Source: Halococcus morrhuae DSM 1307 (GTDB taxonomy: Archaea; Halobacteriota; Halobacteria; Halobacteriales; Halococcaceae). From it: a stretch of DNA of 64,000 nt. The translations under genes were made by a program, and so were the position numbers. The stretch covers positions 1 through 64,000 of the forward strand of contig NZ_AOMC01000015.1 of assembly GCF_000336695.1 (NCBI RefSeq), written 5' to 3'. Below the pieces are notes generated by a model that saw only the letters and a list, made by a program, of their open reading frames with translations, was not told the origin of the DNA and searched no databases. Below are positions 54,951-63,676 of this stretch, in pieces. Numbering within the stretch: position 1 is the first letter of the stretch; the number at the start of each line of letters is the position of its first letter.

Positions 54951-55634
54951 TCAGACCCCGAGCCCCGCGGCGAGATCGTGGATGCTCTCGATCGTGAGGT
55001 CGGGATCGCCGTCGAACGGTTCCCACGGCTGGTCGTCGCGGTCGATCCAGACACCGTGCATGCCGGCGTGTTCGGCTCCCTGGACATCGAACCAGCCCGC
55101 CGAGACGTGAGCGATCTCGTCGATCGGCGTGTCGGTGCGCTCGGCCGCGTGGCGATAGAGCGAGACATCGGGTTTGAACGTGCGAATCTCGTCGGCACTC
55201 ACCGTGTCCGCGACGAGGTCACCGATGGTGGCGCTCTCGACCATCGAATCGAGCATCGCCGGGTTCCCGTTCGAGACCACGTAGCAGTCGTAGCCGCCGT
55301 CGTTGAGCCGCTCGATGCCGTCGCGTACGTCGTCGAACACATCGAGGTTGTGGTAGGTTTCGAGGATCGCCTCGCGTTCGTCCTCGGTGAGATCGATATC
55401 GTGAGCGGCGAGTGCGGCCGACAACGCGTCACGCAGGATCTCGTAGAAGGGCTGGTAGGTGTCGAGATCGCCGGCGACGAACGTGTAGGCCAGCGAGCGC
55501 TCGCGCCAGAGCGTCGACACCGGTTCCGGGTTCGCGACGTGCTCGGCGAGCGCGTGCTCGACGCTCTCGACGTCGACGAGCGTGCTGTACGAATCGAAGG
55601 TCACGGTTGTGACCTGGTCAGGATCGAGAGCCAT
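54951..55634 (-). CDS. HAD hydrolase, haloacid dehalogenase type II-like
   Basis: 227 residues. The nucleophile Asp14 lies in VTFDSYSTLVD, with a cap-domain arginine in LWRERSLAYTF, SNGNP as motif II, FKPD with the motif III lysine, and VSAGWFDVQGA as motif IV. This is the pattern of L-2-haloacid dehalogenases and related phosphatases; the usual FDxYGT has Ser in place of Gly. Substrate not known. It lies 47 bases upstream of the DUF5787-like gene on the same strand. Confidence 0.88.
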   Translation of the reverse strand: MALDPDQVTTVTFDSYSTLVDVESVEHALAEHVANPEPVSTLWRERSLAYTFVAGDLDTYQPFYEILRDALSAALAAHDIDLTEDEREAILETYHNLDVFDDVRDGIERLNDGGYDCYVVSNGNPAMLDSMVESATIGDLVADTVSADEIRTFKPDVSLYRHAAERTDTPIDEIAHVSAGWFDVQGAEHAGMHGVWIDRDDQPWEPFDGDPDLTIESIHDLAAGLGV

Positions 55635-55730
55635 ACACGAGCCAGTCGGTCACGGATCTTCAACGCTTGCAGCGAAAAAGTGGTGAGCGGGCGTCAGCGG
55701 GTCGATCGAGCGGCTAGCGTCCCCGGCGGA

Positions 55731-56672
55731 TCAGTCGTCGGTGACGTCCTTCGCGTAGCCACCGAGCAGTTCCGTGACCTGATCGAGGCTGTCGACGCCC
55801 TTGATGAACGGTGCAGCGCGGTCGACGACCTCCTGCACACTCAATCGCGGCTGGAAGGCCTCGGGGAACGGGTTGCGCGCGCCCGAGCCAGCCGGCAACG
55901 GACTGTTGAGCACCCGAAGGTAGCTCGCGTGACGGTTCTCGACCCCGTGGATCTGTGCGGCCGCCGCGAGATACTCTTCGGTGTCGACGGCCGGCGCAGC
56001 GCCGGTGTAGGCTCCGGCACCGGTGTCTTCGAGCGCCTGCGCGAGGCCGACGAACTCGACGGTGCCCTCGTAGGGGAACTCGAACTCGAGGTCGCTGGCG
56101 AAGTCCGGATTGCTGCCGACCTCCTTGAGCACACCTTCGAGCGCTTTGACGTGAGCCTGCTCGTGGTCGCGGATCTGCTGGAAGCGCTGGAAGGTGGAGT
56201 AGCGTCGGGAGGGGTTGGCGAACTGCGCGGCGATATCCGAGCGTTCGATGTCGTGCTCGCCGAGCTGGCCGCCGTTACCGTTGCCCTCCGTCCCCATCTT
56301 GCCGACCGGCGCGGTGCCGACCGCCTCGGTGTAGAACGTGGCTTCGAGCCGTTCGAGGATCAGCGCGAACTTCACAATTTGAACGTCGGTGAGCGCGCCG
56401 TAGCCGAACTCGTTGGCGTCCTCGTAGTCCGAATCGGAGTAGGGCTGTTCGCCGTGGGCAGCCGCCGCGGTGCCGCTCCCGAGCGCACCGAGGGCAGCGG
56501 CACCGGCTCCGACTTTCGCGGTGTTCGAGAGGAAGTTCCGCCGCGAGCGGAGTTCGTCGCCGATACGGCCGAGTGGACCGCTCTCGCCGTCGGTTGTGGC
56601 GGTTTCGTTACGATCGAACTCCTCGTCGTCCCGTACTGTACGACCCGTGTCGGTGGTGGCGTCATCGGTCAT
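55731..56672 (-). CDS. Tat-exported ferritin-like (desiccation-type) protein
   Basis: 313 residues from ATG 56672 (MTDDATTDTG). A long acidic leader of about 45 residues precedes a twin-arginine signal (RSRRNFLSNTAKVGAGAAAL), then a ferritin_2-type helical domain with ligands in LERLEATFYTEA, RDHEQAHVKAL and HGVENRHASYL. It should be exported folded and act outside the membrane, perhaps in metal or redox protection; desiccation-linked relatives exist in bacteria. The usual di-iron set seems complete by eye. Confidence 0.85.
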   Translation of the reverse strand: MTDDATTDTGRTVRDDEEFDRNETATTDGESGPLGRIGDELRSRRNFLSNTAKVGAGAAALGALGSGTAAAAHGEQPYSDSDYEDANEFGYGALTDVQIVKFALILERLEATFYTEAVGTAPVGKMGTEGNGNGGQLGEHDIERSDIAAQFANPSRRYSTFQRFQQIRDHEQAHVKALEGVLKEVGSNPDFASDLEFEFPYEGTVEFVGLAQALEDTGAGAYTGAAPAVDTEEYLAAAAQIHGVENRHASYLRVLNSPLPAGSGARNPFPEAFQPRLSVQEVVDRAAPFIKGVDSLDQVTELLGGYAKDVTDD

Positions 56673-56771
56673 GGTATGCTCCGTGCTTTCGCACACCACT
56701 ACCCAGATGGATAACACATATGAGTATTTTCCTGATTCGGACCCAAATTCGTGCCGAGTCGATGGGGCCCG

Positions 56772-57302
56772 TCAGGAGCGCTCGATGACCCGGAGAGTAC
56801 GGTTCGTGCCGTGGCGGACGACGAACTCGTAGTCGGTCACGCCGTAGGGGAGTTGGACTTTCGCAGTGTAGCGCGCCAGCCCGCGACAGCTTCGGTTGGC
56901 GGCGTCGGCCCCCCGGTGATCGATCGAGAGTACGAACGTCCCCGGCGAGCGCCTGGTGATCGTCGGCTCGGTGAGCCGATCGGCGGCGTCCGGCAGGCTC
57001 ACGTTGCCGGTGATCTCCAGGTGACGCGCGCCGAGCAGGCGATAACCCTCGATGGAGGCGTTGTCGCTCGCGTTGGGCGTACAGCCGGCGGCGCTGGTCG
57101 TCGATTCGAAGACGCTCGCCTCGTCGGCGACGACGCTACCCGGCGAGCCGGCCGCGGCCTGAAACATGAGCGGGTCGAAGACGAACACCGCGACCGCGAT
57201 CGCGGCGACGGCGAACACCGCGAGCACGAGCAGCGGCGCGAGGACGCTCGACAGCGTTCCGAGAGCAGCCATCGCCCGCTCGCGGCCCGACGGGTCCGAC
57301 AT
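56772..57302 (-). CDS. Single-pass surface protein of unknown function
   Basis: 176 residues from ATG 57302. One membrane helix (about residues 15-45, rich in Ala, Val and Leu), then an extracytoplasmic domain with two cysteines (AAGCTPNAS and NRSCRGLAR) that could form a disulfide and several N-x-S/T sites (NAS, NVS, NRS, NRT). The frame runs open upstream across the aIF2-gamma gene on the other strand, but only this part is plausible. Family not recognised. Confidence 0.7.
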   Translation of the reverse strand: MSDPSGRERAMAALGTLSSVLAPLLVLAVFAVAAIAVAVFVFDPLMFQAAAGSPGSVVADEASVFESTTSAAGCTPNASDNASIEGYRLLGARHLEITGNVSLPDAADRLTEPTITRRSPGTFVLSIDHRGADAANRSCRGLARYTAKVQLPYGVTDYEFVVRHGTNRTLRVIERS

Positions 57303-57440
57303 GAAATTACGGTTACGGAGCGCGAAACATAACCGTTTCCCCGGTGATGGATGATCCGTCCGGCGTCGAACGGCGGCCGTGATATATGGAACAGCAGGTT
57401 TATGAACGACTCGGGGCGTAGTTGTCCTATTACTTTCGAG

Positions 57441-58685
57441 ATGACACGGAACCACCAACAACCGGAGGTGAACATCGGGCTGGTCGGCCACGTCGACCAC
57501 GGCAAGACGACGCTCGTGCAGGCGTTGAGCGGCTCGTGGACCGACCAGCACTCCGAGGAGATGAAACGCGGCATCTCCATCCGGCTCGGCTACGCCGACG
57601 CGACCTTCCGGGAGTGTCCCGACATGGACGCGCCCGAACGATACACCGTTGCGGAAGAATGCCCGGACGGCACGGAGAGCGAGCCCCTCAGAACGGTGTC
57701 GTTCGTCGACGCACCGGGCCACGAGACGCTGATGGCGACGATGCTCTCGGGCGCGTCGATCATGGACGGCGCGGTGCTCGTCGTGAGCGCGACCGAGACC
57801 GTCCCACAGGCCCAGACGCAGGAACACCTGATGGCGCTCGACTCGATCGGCATCGACAACATCGTGATCGCCCAGAACAAGGTCGATCTCGTCGATAACG
57901 ATCGCGCGCGCACGAACTACGAGGAGATCCAGGAGTTCGTCGCCGGAACGGTGGCCGAGGACGCACCCGTCGTCCCCGTGAGCGCCGGCCAGGAGGTCAA
58001 CATGGACCTGCTGATCCAGGCCATCGAGGAGGAGATCCCGACGCCCGAGCGCGATCCGGACGCCGACGCACGGCTGCACGTCGCCCGCAGCTTCGACATC
58101 AACCGTCCGGGAACGCGCGCCGACGAACTGCTCGGCGGCGTGCTCGGTGGTAGTCTCGTCGCCGGCGAGCTCACCCCGGACGAGGAGATCGAGCTCCGAC
58201 CGGGTCGCGAGGTCGAACACGGTGGCCAGACCGAGTGGCAGCCGATCACGACCGACGTGCGCTCGCTTCAGGCCGGCGACGAATCCGCCGAGAGCGTGAC
58301 GCCAGGCGGACTGTTGGGGGTCGGCACCGGGCTCGATCCGAGCCTGACGAAGGGCGACGGGCTCGCCGGGCGGATCGCCGGTCCGCCGGGGACGCTCCCG
58401 CCGACGCGCGAGACGTTCACGATGGAGGTCTCGTTGCTCGATCGCATCGTCGCCAGCAGCGACGACGGGGAGAGCACGGACGTCGAGCCCGTTTCGACCG
58501 GCGAGCCGCTGATGTTGACCGTTGGGACCGCCACGACGGTCGGCTCGGTCACGAGCGCGCGCGACGACGAGTGCGAGGTCGCGCTCAAGCGGCCGGTGTG
58601 TGCGGCCGCCGGCGCGAGCATCGCGATCAACCGCCGGGTCGGAGCGCGCTGGCGACTCATCGGCGTCGGCACGCTGACCGAATGA
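57441..58685 (+). CDS. eif2g: Translation initiation factor aIF2 gamma subunit
   Basis: 414 residues from ATG 57441 ([10 protein letters not shown]). GTPase core: [10 protein letters not shown] (residues 16-25), DAPGHE and AQNKVDLV. It binds Met-tRNAi and GTP. The zinc-knuckle segment keeps only two cysteines (RECPDMD and EECPDGT) where other aIF2-gamma proteins have four, so zinc binding is doubtful. It leads the conserved block with the PIN, Rpo7, Spt4 and dephospho-CoA kinase genes. A TTTATG box lies at about 57399-57404. Confidence 0.96.
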   Translation: MTRNHQQPEVNIGLVGHVDHGKTTLVQALSGSWTDQHSEEMKRGISIRLGYADATFRECPDMDAPERYTVAEECPDGTESEPLRTVSFVDAPGHETLMATMLSGASIMDGAVLVVSATETVPQAQTQEHLMALDSIGIDNIVIAQNKVDLVDNDRARTNYEEIQEFVAGTVAEDAPVVPVSAGQEVNMDLLIQAIEEEIPTPERDPDADARLHVARSFDINRPGTRADELLGGVLGGSLVAGELTPDEEIELRPGREVEHGGQTEWQPITTDVRSLQAGDESAESVTPGGLLGVGTGLDPSLTKGDGLAGRIAGPPGTLPPTRETFTMEVSLLDRIVASSDDGESTDVEPVSTGEPLMLTVGTATTVGSVTSARDDECEVALKRPVCAAAGASIAINRRVGARWRLIGVGTLTE

Positions 58686-59062
58686 ACGAGAGGGTGCTCA
58701 TGGACACGAACGCGCTGATGATGCCCGTCGAATGCGACATGCGCGTCTTCGATGAGCTCGATCGGCTGCTCACCACGCCCGAACTCCTCGTGCCGCGGGC
58801 GGTGCTCGACGAGCTCGACGCGCTTTCGGGGAGCCACGGCGAGGAGGCCGTCGCGGCGAGCGTCGGGCGCGATCTGAGCGAGCGCTGTCGGCCGGTCGAA
58901 CACGAGGCGACCGAGGCCGACGACGCCTGCGTCGAACTCGCCGGCGAGCGCTGCGAGCTGGTCTGTACGAACGACCGCCCGCTGCGCGAGCGGGTGCTCG
59001 AACGAGGTGTGCCGGTCATCGGACTGCGCGGTGAAAACACGCTAGCGATCACGGAGCCATAA
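58682..59062 (+). CDS. PIN-domain ribonuclease, Fcf1/VapC-like
   Basis: 126 residues, four-base overlap with aIF2-gamma. The PIN acidic set is D8 (MDTNALMMP), E in [10 protein letters not shown] in [12 protein letters not shown] and D in [12 protein letters not shown]. Its place inside the translation cluster, always after aIF2-gamma in haloarchaea, points to rRNA processing rather than a toxin; there is no antitoxin gene. Confidence 0.88.
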   Translation: MNERVLMDTNALMMPVECDMRVFDELDRLLTTPELLVPRAVLDELDALSGSHGEEAVAASVGRDLSERCRPVEHEATEADDACVELAGERCELVCTNDRPLRERVLERGVPVIGLRGENTLAITEP

Positions 59063-59637
59063 TGTACAAACGAGTTAGACTTACGGATACGGTGGAGGTA
59101 CCGCCACAGCTGCTCGCGGACGTCTCCGCGGGGATGGTGAAACGACTGTTGCAGGACAAGCTCGAAGGGCGACTGGACGAGGAGGTCGGCAGCATCGTCA
59201 GCGTCACCGAGGTCCACGACATCGGCGACGGGCGCGTACCGCCCGGCCGGCGCGACCACGAGGGGTCGGTCTACTACGAGGCGGAGTTCGACGCCGTCAC
59301 CTTCGACCCGCAGATGCAGGAGGTCATCGACGGCGAGGTCGTCGAGATCGTCAACTTCGGCGCGTTCGTCGGGATCGGCCCGATCGACGGCCTGCTCCAC
59401 GTCTCACAGATCAGCGACGAGTATCTCGCCTACGACGAGGACGGCCAGATGCTCGCCTCGCGCGAGTCGGACCAGACCCTCGGCGTCGGTGATTCCGTGC
59501 GGGCACGCATCGTCACCAAGAGCATCGACGAGCGCAACCCCCGGGACTCGAAGATCGGTCTCACGGCGAAACAGGTCGGGCTCGGAAAACACGGCTGGCT
59601 CCGCGAGGAGCGCGAACCCGCGGCGGCGGGTGAGTGA
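59062..59637 (+). CDS. rpo7: RNA polymerase subunit Rpo7 (E')
   Basis: 191 residues. N-terminal tip domain ([20 protein letters not shown]) and a C-terminal S1/OB domain (GEVVEIVNFGAFVGIGPIDGLLHVSQISDEY). With Rpo4 it forms the RNA polymerase stalk. The start overlaps the PIN gene by one base. Spt4 follows directly. Confidence 0.96.
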   Translation: MYKRVRLTDTVEVPPQLLADVSAGMVKRLLQDKLEGRLDEEVGSIVSVTEVHDIGDGRVPPGRRDHEGSVYYEAEFDAVTFDPQMQEVIDGEVVEIVNFGAFVGIGPIDGLLHVSQISDEYLAYDEDGQMLASRESDQTLGVGDSVRARIVTKSIDERNPRDSKIGLTAKQVGLGKHGWLREEREPAAAGE

Positions 59638-59639
59638 GC

Positions 59640-59837
59640 ATGGCGACCAGACGCGTCTGTCGCGAATGCCATCGCGTGCTCGACTCGCCCGACCAGCAGA
59701 CCTGTCCGGCCTGCGGGTCGTCGAGTCTGACCGAGGACTGGGCGGGCTACGTGGTCATCTCCCACCCCGAAACCAGCGAGATCGCGAGCGAGATGCAGGT
59801 CACCGAGCCCGGTCGCTACGCGCTGAAGGTGCGCTAG
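59640..59837 (+). CDS. spt4: Transcription elongation factor Spt4 (RpoE'')
   Basis: 65 residues from ATG 59640, preferred over GTG 59634. The zinc ribbon uses CRECH and CPACGS pairs, and DWAGYVVISHPETSEIA is the Spt5-binding face. It partners Spt5 on elongating RNA polymerase. Confidence 0.95.
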   Translation: MATRRVCRECHRVLDSPDQQTCPACGSSSLTEDWAGYVVISHPETSEIASEMQVTEPGRYALKVR

Positions 59838-59838
59838 C

Positions 59839-60405
59839 GTGGCCGGCGGCGAGGGCGGATCGGACGACCTCGACGTGTTGCTCACGCTGCCCGACGAGCT
59901 CCGCGGCGCGTTCAAAGACCCCCTCGGCCCGATCCACACCGACGCGAACCGCCTCCGTCCCGATCTCGGCGAGCCGGTGATCGCGGTCGGCGACGTCGTC
60001 ACTCGCCACCTCACCCAAGCCGGCGTGCGCCCCGACCTCGCGATTCTGGACTGGGTGACCGAGCGCGAAGCCCTCTCCGAGAGCGAAAAACCAGATATCA
60101 CGGGCTACGGCGGGCGCATCGACGTCGAGAACCCGGCGGCAGGACTCTCGGCAGCCCTCCTGCGCGCGCTCGGCTGCGGTATCGAGCGGGACGAAAAAAC
60201 AGTCATCGTCGTCGACGGCGAGGAAGACCTGGCGACCGTCCCCGTACTCGCGGTCGCCCCCGACGGCGCGAGCGTCGTCTACGGCCAACCCGGCGAGGGG
60301 ATGGTCCACGTCCCAGTCGATTCGGAGACACGGACGCATGCACGTGAACTGCTCGCGAAGATGGACGGCGACGAGGCGGTGCAGGACGCGCTCGGCGGGT
60401 TCTGA
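59839..60405 (+). CDS. GTP-dependent dephospho-CoA kinase
   Basis: 188 residues with GTG start 59839, one base after the Spt4 stop. DUF359 family: VGDVVTRHLTQAGVRPDLAI, the region GRIDVENPAAGLS and the acidic VVDGEEDLATVPVL are typical. It phosphorylates dephospho-CoA with GTP to finish archaeal CoA synthesis. It is usually followed by ribosomal genes; here gene remnants intervene. Confidence 0.93.
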   Translation: MAGGEGGSDDLDVLLTLPDELRGAFKDPLGPIHTDANRLRPDLGEPVIAVGDVVTRHLTQAGVRPDLAILDWVTEREALSESEKPDITGYGGRIDVENPAAGLSAALLRALGCGIERDEKTVIVVDGEEDLATVPVLAVAPDGASVVYGQPGEGMVHVPVDSETRTHARELLAKMDGDEAVQDALGGF

Positions 60406-60477
60406 CGGAGCGTTCGAGCGCCCACGAGTACATCCGATCGGGGAAATCGTTTTGTTCACCGTCGAACTATTGGTTGT

Positions 60478-60757
60478 ATGAACCGTCGTCGGTCCGTTTC
60501 GTTCGTCCGTGACCTCGTGGTCGCGACGACGGTCGTCGTCGGGCTGTATGGGCTGGCATTCGTCGAATTTCAACCCGTTCAAATCCCCGGCTACTTCCTC
60601 ATCGTGGGCTTCGATATGCTCGAAGCGACGTTTGGGTCCGCAGGCTCGAATTACGACGTGCTGTTTTACGCGTATCTGATCGGGTTGGGCATGGTCGGCG
60701 GTGGCCTCGGCCATTTCCTCCGCGCGTGGACGGACGACGAGGTTCCCAGCTGGCGAC
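60478..60757 (+). pseudogene. Membrane-protein fragment, 3' end probably deleted
   Basis: From ATG 60478 the frame encodes two membrane helices (about residues 12-30 and 62-82, GYFLIVGFDML and YAYLIGLGMVGGGLGHFL). After about residue 92 (TDDEVPSWRR) it becomes arginine-rich and runs out of the membrane-protein pattern to a stop at 61161. I read this as an originally roughly 95-residue protein whose stop has been lost. The gene may still be expressed with an odd tail. Confidence 0.5.
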
Positions 60758-61120
60758 GTGGATGGCCGGCTGCTCCTCCTAGAACACGAGGACGCACCGT
60801 ATCCGACGCTGCCCTACGGGAAGGTGGCTCCGTCGGACGGATGGGTAGCGACCACGCGGGCGACAGTCACGGATTCGACCGGTGTTGCAGTCACCGTCGA
60901 CGGTGTGCACCGAGTGCGCCACCACACCTACCGATCCGAGACGGGCGAAGAGACGACGGGCTACGATGTCGTCGTCGCTGCGTCGCCCGACGGAGATGGC
61001 GACATCCCAGCAGAGTCGGGACAGGAGTGGATGCCGACGTGGCGCGACACAGCGACGCTCGATCTACCCGACGAGCCGGACAACGACGTGCTGAACGACA
61101 TCCGACTGTTCGTGGACTGA
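60758..61120 (+). pseudogene. Nudix-like protein remnant, 5' end missing
   Basis: In the second frame, from a GTG at 60758, 120 residues resemble the later part of haloarchaeal Nudix-type proteins ([41 protein letters not shown]). The first strands before GRLLLLE are absent, and the Nudix box is degenerate (no REXXEE), so hydrolase activity is not expected. Joined to the membrane-protein fragment at about 60745-60757 in another frame. Confidence 0.5.
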
Positions 61121-61203
61121 AACGCGAGGCGACGCAACGAACCCTGGCGTCGGCTCCGTGACTCGAAATCCTTTTGGCTGCGACAGGAGGACTGTTGACC
61201 AAC

Positions 61204-61527
61204 ATGGATATCGAAATCACCCGAGAGGAGGAAAATCCCATGCTCCATCGGACCGACGTGCGCTTCGAGCTCATCCACGACGAGGAGACGCCGTCGCGGC
61301 TCTCCGTGCGCGACAGTCTCGCTGCGCGCCTCAACAAGGACGCCGAAGAGGTCGTCATCCACGAGCTCGACACGGCGTTCGGGATGCGCAAAACGCTCGG
61401 CTACGCGAAGGTCTACGACTCCGCCGACGACGCTCGCGAGGTCGAGCAGACCTACATGCTCGAACGCAACAAGATCGGCGTCGACGAGGAGGACGACGAG
61501 GCGAGCGCCGAGGCGGAGGAAGCCTGA
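61204..61527 (+). CDS. rps24e: Ribosomal protein S24e
   Basis: 107 residues from ATG 61204. [16 protein letters not shown] and the [16 protein letters not shown] segment are typical; the C-terminus is an acidic Glu/Ala tail. The small subunit protein of archaea and eukaryotes. It overlaps S27ae by one base. Confidence 0.96.
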   Translation: MDIEITREEENPMLHRTDVRFELIHDEETPSRLSVRDSLAARLNKDAEEVVIHELDTAFGMRKTLGYAKVYDSADDAREVEQTYMLERNKIGVDEEDDEASAEAEEA

Positions 61528-61661
61528 TGGCCCGCCACGAGCTCTACGACGAGGACGGCTCGACCGACCGCGAGCAGTGCCCCCGCTGTGGCGACGCCTT
61601 TCTCGCCGCCCACGACGACCGCGTGCACTGCGGGCGCTGTGGCTACACCGAGTGGGACTGA
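61527..61661 (+). CDS. rps27ae: Ribosomal protein S27ae
   Basis: 44 residues. The zinc ribbon CPRCG...HCGRCGY binds zinc on the small subunit head. Directly downstream of S24e. The Kae1-Bud32 gene follows after 57 bases. Confidence 0.95.
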   Translation: MARHELYDEDGSTDREQCPRCGDAFLAAHDDRVHCGRCGYTEWD

Positions 61662-61718
61662 GGCGATGGACCGGACCGAGGCGAACCGCGCGGTAAAAAC
61701 GCGACCGGCGACGAAGCC

Positions 61719-63323
61719 GTGAGCGACGGAACGGTCGTCCTCGGCATCGAGGGCACCGCGTGGGCGGCGAGCGCGGCGCTCTACGACACCGAGACCGACG
61801 AGGTATCGATCAGTTCTGACGCCTACCAGCCCGACAGCGGCGGCCTTCACCCGCGCGAGGCGGCCGAACACATGCGCGAGGCGATCCCGGCGGTCGTCGA
61901 GGACGTTCTCGACGGAGCCGATTCGATCGACGCCGTCGCCTTCTCGCGCGGGCCCGGTCTCGGTCCGTGTCTGCGCATCGCGGGGACGGCCGCCCGCGCG
62001 CTCGCGCTCTCGCTCGACGTGCCGCTCGTCGGCGTGAACCACATGCTCGCCCACGCCGAGATCGGTCGGCATCGATCGGGCTTCGATTCGCCCGTCTGTC
62101 TGAACGCCAGCGGCGCGAACGCCCACGTCCTGGCCTTCCGGAACGACCGCTATCGCGTGCTCGGCGAGACGATGGACACCGGGATCGGCAACGCGCTCGA
62201 CAAGTTCACCCGCCACGTCGACTGGTCGCATCCCGGCGGGCCGAAGATCGAGCGCGCCGCCCGCGACGGCGAGTACGCCGAACTCCCCTACGTCGTCACC
62301 GGGATGGATTTCTCGTTTTCGGGCATCATGAGCGCTGCCAAGGAGGCCGTCGATGACGGGACGCGGATTGAGGACGTCTGTTTCTCCCTGCAGGAGACGA
62401 CGTTCGCGATGCTCGCCGAGGTGGCCGAGCGGGCGCTCTCGCTGACGTCGAGCGCCGAGCTCGTCCTCGGGGGCGGAGTCGGGCAGAACCAGCGATTACA
62501 GGCGATGCTCGGCGAGATGTGCGAGGCCCGCGGCGTCGATTTCTTCGCGCCGGAGGCGCGTTTCCTGCGCGACAACGCCGGGATGATCGCCGTGCTCGGC
62601 GCGAAGATGCTCGCGGCGGGCGATACGATCGCGGTCGCAGATTCGCGGGTCGATTCCGGGTTCCGCCCCGATCAGGTGCCCGTGACGTGGCGCGAAGAGA
62701 CGGAGGTACAGTGGGGCGAACGCTCGACCGAGGACACGTTGCAGGGGGCCGAAGCGCTGGTCGAGATCGATGGCGAGCGTGTGCGAAAGCGCCGCCTGCC
62801 GAAGTCGTATCGCCACCCGACGCTCGACGAGCGACTGCGCCGCGAGCGCGTCGTGCTCGAAGCGCGTCTCACGAGCGACGCGCGCCGGCAGGGGGTGCCG
62901 ACGCCGCTCGTCCTGGACGTCGACACGGCAGAAACGGAGTTGACCGTCGAGTACGTCGGCGAGAGCGACCTCCGGGCGGTGCTCGACTCGAAAGAGGGGA
63001 CGAGTTGCGTGCGCGACGTCGCCAGTCATCTCGCGACGCTGCACGAGGCGGGTATCGCCCACGGCGATCCGACGACGCGGAACGTCCGCGTGAGCGATTC
63101 TGGCGACGATCGGACCCATCTCATCGATTTCGGGCTCGGCCACTACACCGACGACGTCGAGGACCACGCGATGGACTGCCACGTCTTCGAGCAGTCGCTC
63201 GCGGGCACGGCAGCCGATCCCGAGTCGCTCCGCGAGGCGTTCGAGACTGCGTACGCCGAGGTGGGTGACGACGACGTGCAAGAGCGACTTCGCGCGATCG
63301 AGGGACGCGGGCGCTACCAGTAA
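61719..63323 (+). CDS. Kae1-Bud32 fusion (KEOPS subunits)
   Basis: 534 residues with GTG start 61719. Residues 1 to about 325 are Kae1, the t6A transferase (HMLAHAEIGRH metal ligands, GGGVGQNQRL); the rest is Bud32, an atypical kinase (AHGDPTTRN, LIDFGLGHYTDDVEDHAMD). The fusion makes threonylcarbamoyl-adenosine on ANN-reading tRNAs with the KEOPS complex. Fusion of the two is usual in haloarchaea. Confidence 0.96.
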   Translation: MSDGTVVLGIEGTAWAASAALYDTETDEVSISSDAYQPDSGGLHPREAAEHMREAIPAVVEDVLDGADSIDAVAFSRGPGLGPCLRIAGTAARALALSLDVPLVGVNHMLAHAEIGRHRSGFDSPVCLNASGANAHVLAFRNDRYRVLGETMDTGIGNALDKFTRHVDWSHPGGPKIERAARDGEYAELPYVVTGMDFSFSGIMSAAKEAVDDGTRIEDVCFSLQETTFAMLAEVAERALSLTSSAELVLGGGVGQNQRLQAMLGEMCEARGVDFFAPEARFLRDNAGMIAVLGAKMLAAGDTIAVADSRVDSGFRPDQVPVTWREETEVQWGERSTEDTLQGAEALVEIDGERVRKRRLPKSYRHPTLDERLRRERVVLEARLTSDARRQGVPTPLVLDVDTAETELTVEYVGESDLRAVLDSKEGTSCVRDVASHLATLHEAGIAHGDPTTRNVRVSDSGDDRTHLIDFGLGHYTDDVEDHAMDCHVFEQSLAGTAADPESLREAFETAYAEVGDDDVQERLRAIEGRGRYQ

Positions 63324-63355
63324 ATCACTTAACGGGGGCGGTCGTAGGGCAGGGC

Positions 63356-63631
63356 ATGGCAGACGAACGACCACCGTCCGGCGAGATATTCGGCGTCCCG
63401 TACAACTTCGAGCGCCCGAGCCTCGGGCGGATGCTGTCGGCGTACTGGCAGCCCGACGAGGAGATGCTGGTGAAGAAGCCGTTCGGCGTCGGCTACACCC
63501 TCAATCTCGCCAACTGGCGGTCGTGGGTCGCACTCGCGGTCGTGGCCGTCCTGCTCGTCCAGGAGAACCGCGGCGAGAGCGAGAGCTACGAGGACGAGGA
63601 GGAAGAGCCGGTCGAAGTCATCGTCGACTGA
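63356..63631 (+). CDS. DUF5808-like membrane protein
   Basis: 91 residues. The segment GVPYNFERPSLGRMLSAYW then VGYTLNLANWRSWVALAVVAVLL gives one membrane helix (about residues 60-75) and an acidic tail. I recall this as a DUF5808 family in haloarchaea with no assigned function. It may be cotranscribed with the RdgB-like gene after it. Confidence 0.75.
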   Translation: MADERPPSGEIFGVPYNFERPSLGRMLSAYWQPDEEMLVKKPFGVGYTLNLANWRSWVALAVVAVLLVQENRGESESYEDEEEEPVEVIVD

Positions 63632-63676
63632 AAGCCGGACCGACGGCTACTTTTCCGTGACTCGCCGAGAGCGGCC

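Noticed and set aside
57303-58220. Upstream open extension of the minus-strand surface-protein frame
   Set aside because: It lies antisense to aIF2-gamma; only the part from ATG 57302 onward has a membrane helix and sensible composition.
58682-59062. PIN protein as a VapC toxin of a toxin-antitoxin pair
   Set aside because: There is no antitoxin gene beside it and it sits within a conserved translation operon.
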